Shown in pieces: positions 6,178 through 7,432 of a stretch of DNA of 7,432 bases. A program made the translations under genes and the position numbers. Every line of letters starts with the position of its first letter. The stretch's first letter is position 1. A model generated the notes under the pieces. That model did no database searches and was not told where the DNA came from. It saw nothing but the letters and a program-made list of their open reading frames with translations. The stretch comes from Oscillospiraceae bacterium (GTDB taxonomy: Bacteria > Bacillota_A > Clostridia > Saccharofermentanales > Saccharofermentanaceae): the NCBI GenBank assembly GCA_902803365.1, contig CADCPU010000119.1:1-7432 (forward strand). Direction: 5' to 3'.

Positions 6178-6183
6178 GGGAGG
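6178..6183 (+). promoter_or_regulatory. Ribosome binding site that fixes the acyltransferase start
   Basis: GGGAGG lies 6 nt before the ATG at 6190. An in-frame TTG at 6172 lies upstream of this site and has only AT-rich DNA before it. Confidence 0.75.
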
Positions 6184-6189
6184 CTTCGC

Positions 6190-6852
6190 ATGAACGATGA
6201 GTTAAAAGACATTGTCTTTAGTGATCTGTATCGTTATACGGGTAATAAGCGAAGTCACAAACAAATTTTCTTGACTTATATCGAGGAGCTTCGTTCCAGC
6301 CCGGAATTCAGCTATATCAGCGCTTTGAGGAGAACCCAGTACTACTACAGACAGATGGAGAAGTACGACGGTTGGAGGAAGAAACTCAATAAGATCAAAT
6401 TTGAATTCTTTAATCTTTATTTGGATCACTTATCACGTTGCTACCATATTCAGATCCCTTACGACACACAGATCGGTAAGGGCTTTTACCTCGCGCATTT
6501 CGGCCGTGTCATCATCCACCCGAAGTCCGTGATCGGCTATAATGTCAACGTATCGACGGGTGTTGTAATCGGTACCCAGTTCAGAGGTAAGAGGAAGGGT
6601 TGCCCGACTATAGGTAACTATGTATGGATCGGTGCCAATGCCATCATCGTAGGCAATGTGACCATCGGCAATAATGTTTTGATCGCACCGGGTGCATATG
6701 TCAACTTCGATGTACCGGACGGTTCGATAGTAATCGGTAATCCGGGTCTCATCAGAAGAGCTCCGAGTGCCACATTCAGCTATATCAACAACACGATCAT
6801 ATTCGATGAGGTCAACGTAAGAAGTGATACCCGAATGGATCGATGGGGTTGA
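6190..6852 (+). CDS. Serine acetyltransferase-like hexapeptide-repeat acyltransferase
   Basis: This 220-residue soluble protein has a mixed helical N-terminal part (1-88) and a left-handed beta-helix from about 89 to 190. The beta-helix is shown by repeats such as IGKGF, IGYNV, IGNYV, IGANA and IGNNV and by the closing IVIGNPGLIRR. His103 in AHFGRVII corresponds to the catalytic His of CysE. The GTQFRGKRKGCPTIG insert is typical of serine acetyltransferase-like proteins. It would transfer an acetyl group from acetyl-CoA to a hydroxyl. The N-terminal part does not resemble the CysE N-terminal domain to my eye, and no cysteine synthase gene is nearby. The acceptor could therefore be a sugar or polysaccharide rather than serine. 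The last ~30 residues extend beyond the beta-helix. The gene has its own promoter, and its stop is one base before the next start codon. Confidence 0.8.
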   Translation: MNDELKDIVFSDLYRYTGNKRSHKQIFLTYIEELRSSPEFSYISALRRTQYYYRQMEKYDGWRKKLNKIKFEFFNLYLDHLSRCYHIQIPYDTQIGKGFYLAHFGRVIIHPKSVIGYNVNVSTGVVIGTQFRGKRKGCPTIGNYVWIGANAIIVGNVTIGNNVLIAPGAYVNFDVPDGSIVIGNPGLIRRAPSATFSYINNTIIFDEVNVRSDTRMDRWG

Positions 6853-6853
6853 G

Positions 6854-7432
6854 ATGGCTATAGACAAGAGTTTTTTCGAGAATAACAGAACAAGATATCT
6901 TAAGGAGGCTGAGGACAATACGGCCTCTGTTTTCTTTGCGGGCGAACCGGACCTCATGTGTTCGGATACCGCATACCGTTTCCTGTCAGACAGAAACTTC
7001 TATTACCTTACGGGCATAGAGGATCATTCGTGCTGTCTGATACTGATCAAGCGCGGCGATACGGTCAAGGAGCGCCTCTATGTTCCCGAGAAGAGTGAAC
7101 TTAAGGAGAGATGGACAGGCAAGAGGAAGTCACCTGAGGAGTTCGAGCAGATCTCGGGCATACCGGTCGACAGGGTCCGCGATCTTGAGACGCTCGAGCA
7201 GGCGATCTTCGATATCCTGAAGGACAAGGACTTAAAGATCTGCTACGACAGCAGTTCGGTCAAGAAGAATGCCAGGAATTTCTATTCCGATGCTACAAAG
7301 GACAAGACGTCTGACGAGATGATCGACGTCAAGAATATCTTTACGCGTATGCGTATGGTCAAGAGCGAAGTCGAGATCGAGTCGATCCGCGAGGCTGCAA
7401 AGATCACGGAAGATGCGATCGAGGAACTCAAG
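6854..7432 (+). CDS. Aminopeptidase P family (Xaa-Pro aminopeptidase, M24B), N-terminal part (3' end outside window)
   Basis: The 193 codons present cover the N-terminal creatinase-like AMP_N domain and the first helix of the M24 catalytic domain. Recognisable pieces are VFFAGEPDLMCSDTAYRF (26-43), FYYLTGIED (49-57), which is diagnostic of the AMP_N domain, WTGKR (87-91), and MRMVKSEVEIESIREAAKIT (167-186), the usual entry into the peptidase domain. The metal ligands (two Asp, His, two Glu) would lie beyond the window, so activity cannot be judged. The family removes the N-terminal residue before proline in peptides in the cytoplasm. The start follows the acyltransferase stop by one base (TGAGATG) with only a weak G-rich site before it. 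Translational coupling is therefore likely. Confidence 0.9.
   Translation, partial: MAIDKSFFENNRTRYLKEAEDNTASVFFAGEPDLMCSDTAYRFLSDRNFYYLTGIEDHSCCLILIKRGDTVKERLYVPEKSELKERWTGKRKSPEEFEQISGIPVDRVRDLETLEQAIFDILKDKDLKICYDSSSVKKNARNFYSDATKDKTSDEMIDVKNIFTRMRMVKSEVEIESIREAAKITEDAIEELK

Noticed and set aside
6172..6189. TTG as an earlier start for the acyltransferase
   Set aside because: The Shine-Dalgarno sequence lies downstream of it and directly before the ATG at 6190.

Overview
The window most likely comes from an anaerobic, low-to-mid GC member of the Clostridia, of gut or rumen type. Three things point there: strong AAGGAGG-type ribosome binding sites before most genes, oxygen/peroxide defence built on rubrerythrin and rubredoxin, and a DUF5688-type protein, a family I know mainly from Lachnospiraceae and relatives. 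All genes read rightward. I found no insertion sequence, tRNA, rRNA, CRISPR array or phage gene. It reads as ordinary chromosome, and I did not find a large undescribed system. The most interesting signals are regulatory.

Layout. (1) 1-1391: the 3' end of an FtsX-type ABC permease gene and the complete gene for its MacB/LolD-type ATPase, closed by a 14-bp terminator hairpin. (2) 1392-1673: a structured intergenic region with a second terminator-like hairpin and several mutually exclusive pairings. (3) 1674-2642: a DUF5688 protein of unknown function. (4) 2735-4662: a cytoplasmic GH1 beta-glucosidase and a DJ-1/PfpI protein, 29 nt apart and probably one operon. (5) 4745-5964: thioredoxin, reverse rubrerythrin and a 52-residue rubredoxin, ended by a strong terminator. 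A near-consensus PerR operator lies over the -10 of the rubrerythrin promoter. (6) 6190-7432: a good promoter whose 17-bp spacer is almost filled by a perfect inverted repeat, then a serine-acetyltransferase-like acyltransferase and the start of an aminopeptidase P, one base apart.

How the genes work together. Rubredoxin is the expected electron donor to the rubredoxin domain of reverse rubrerythrin, which reduces H2O2 at its di-iron site. Thioredoxin upstream and DJ-1 further upstream add thiol and carbonyl/oxidative stress functions, so 4111-5964 looks like a redox-protection neighbourhood. The beta-glucosidase would release glucose from imported cellobiose or other beta-glucosides. The ABC pair, the DUF5688 protein and the acyltransferase-peptidase pair look like separate transcription units.
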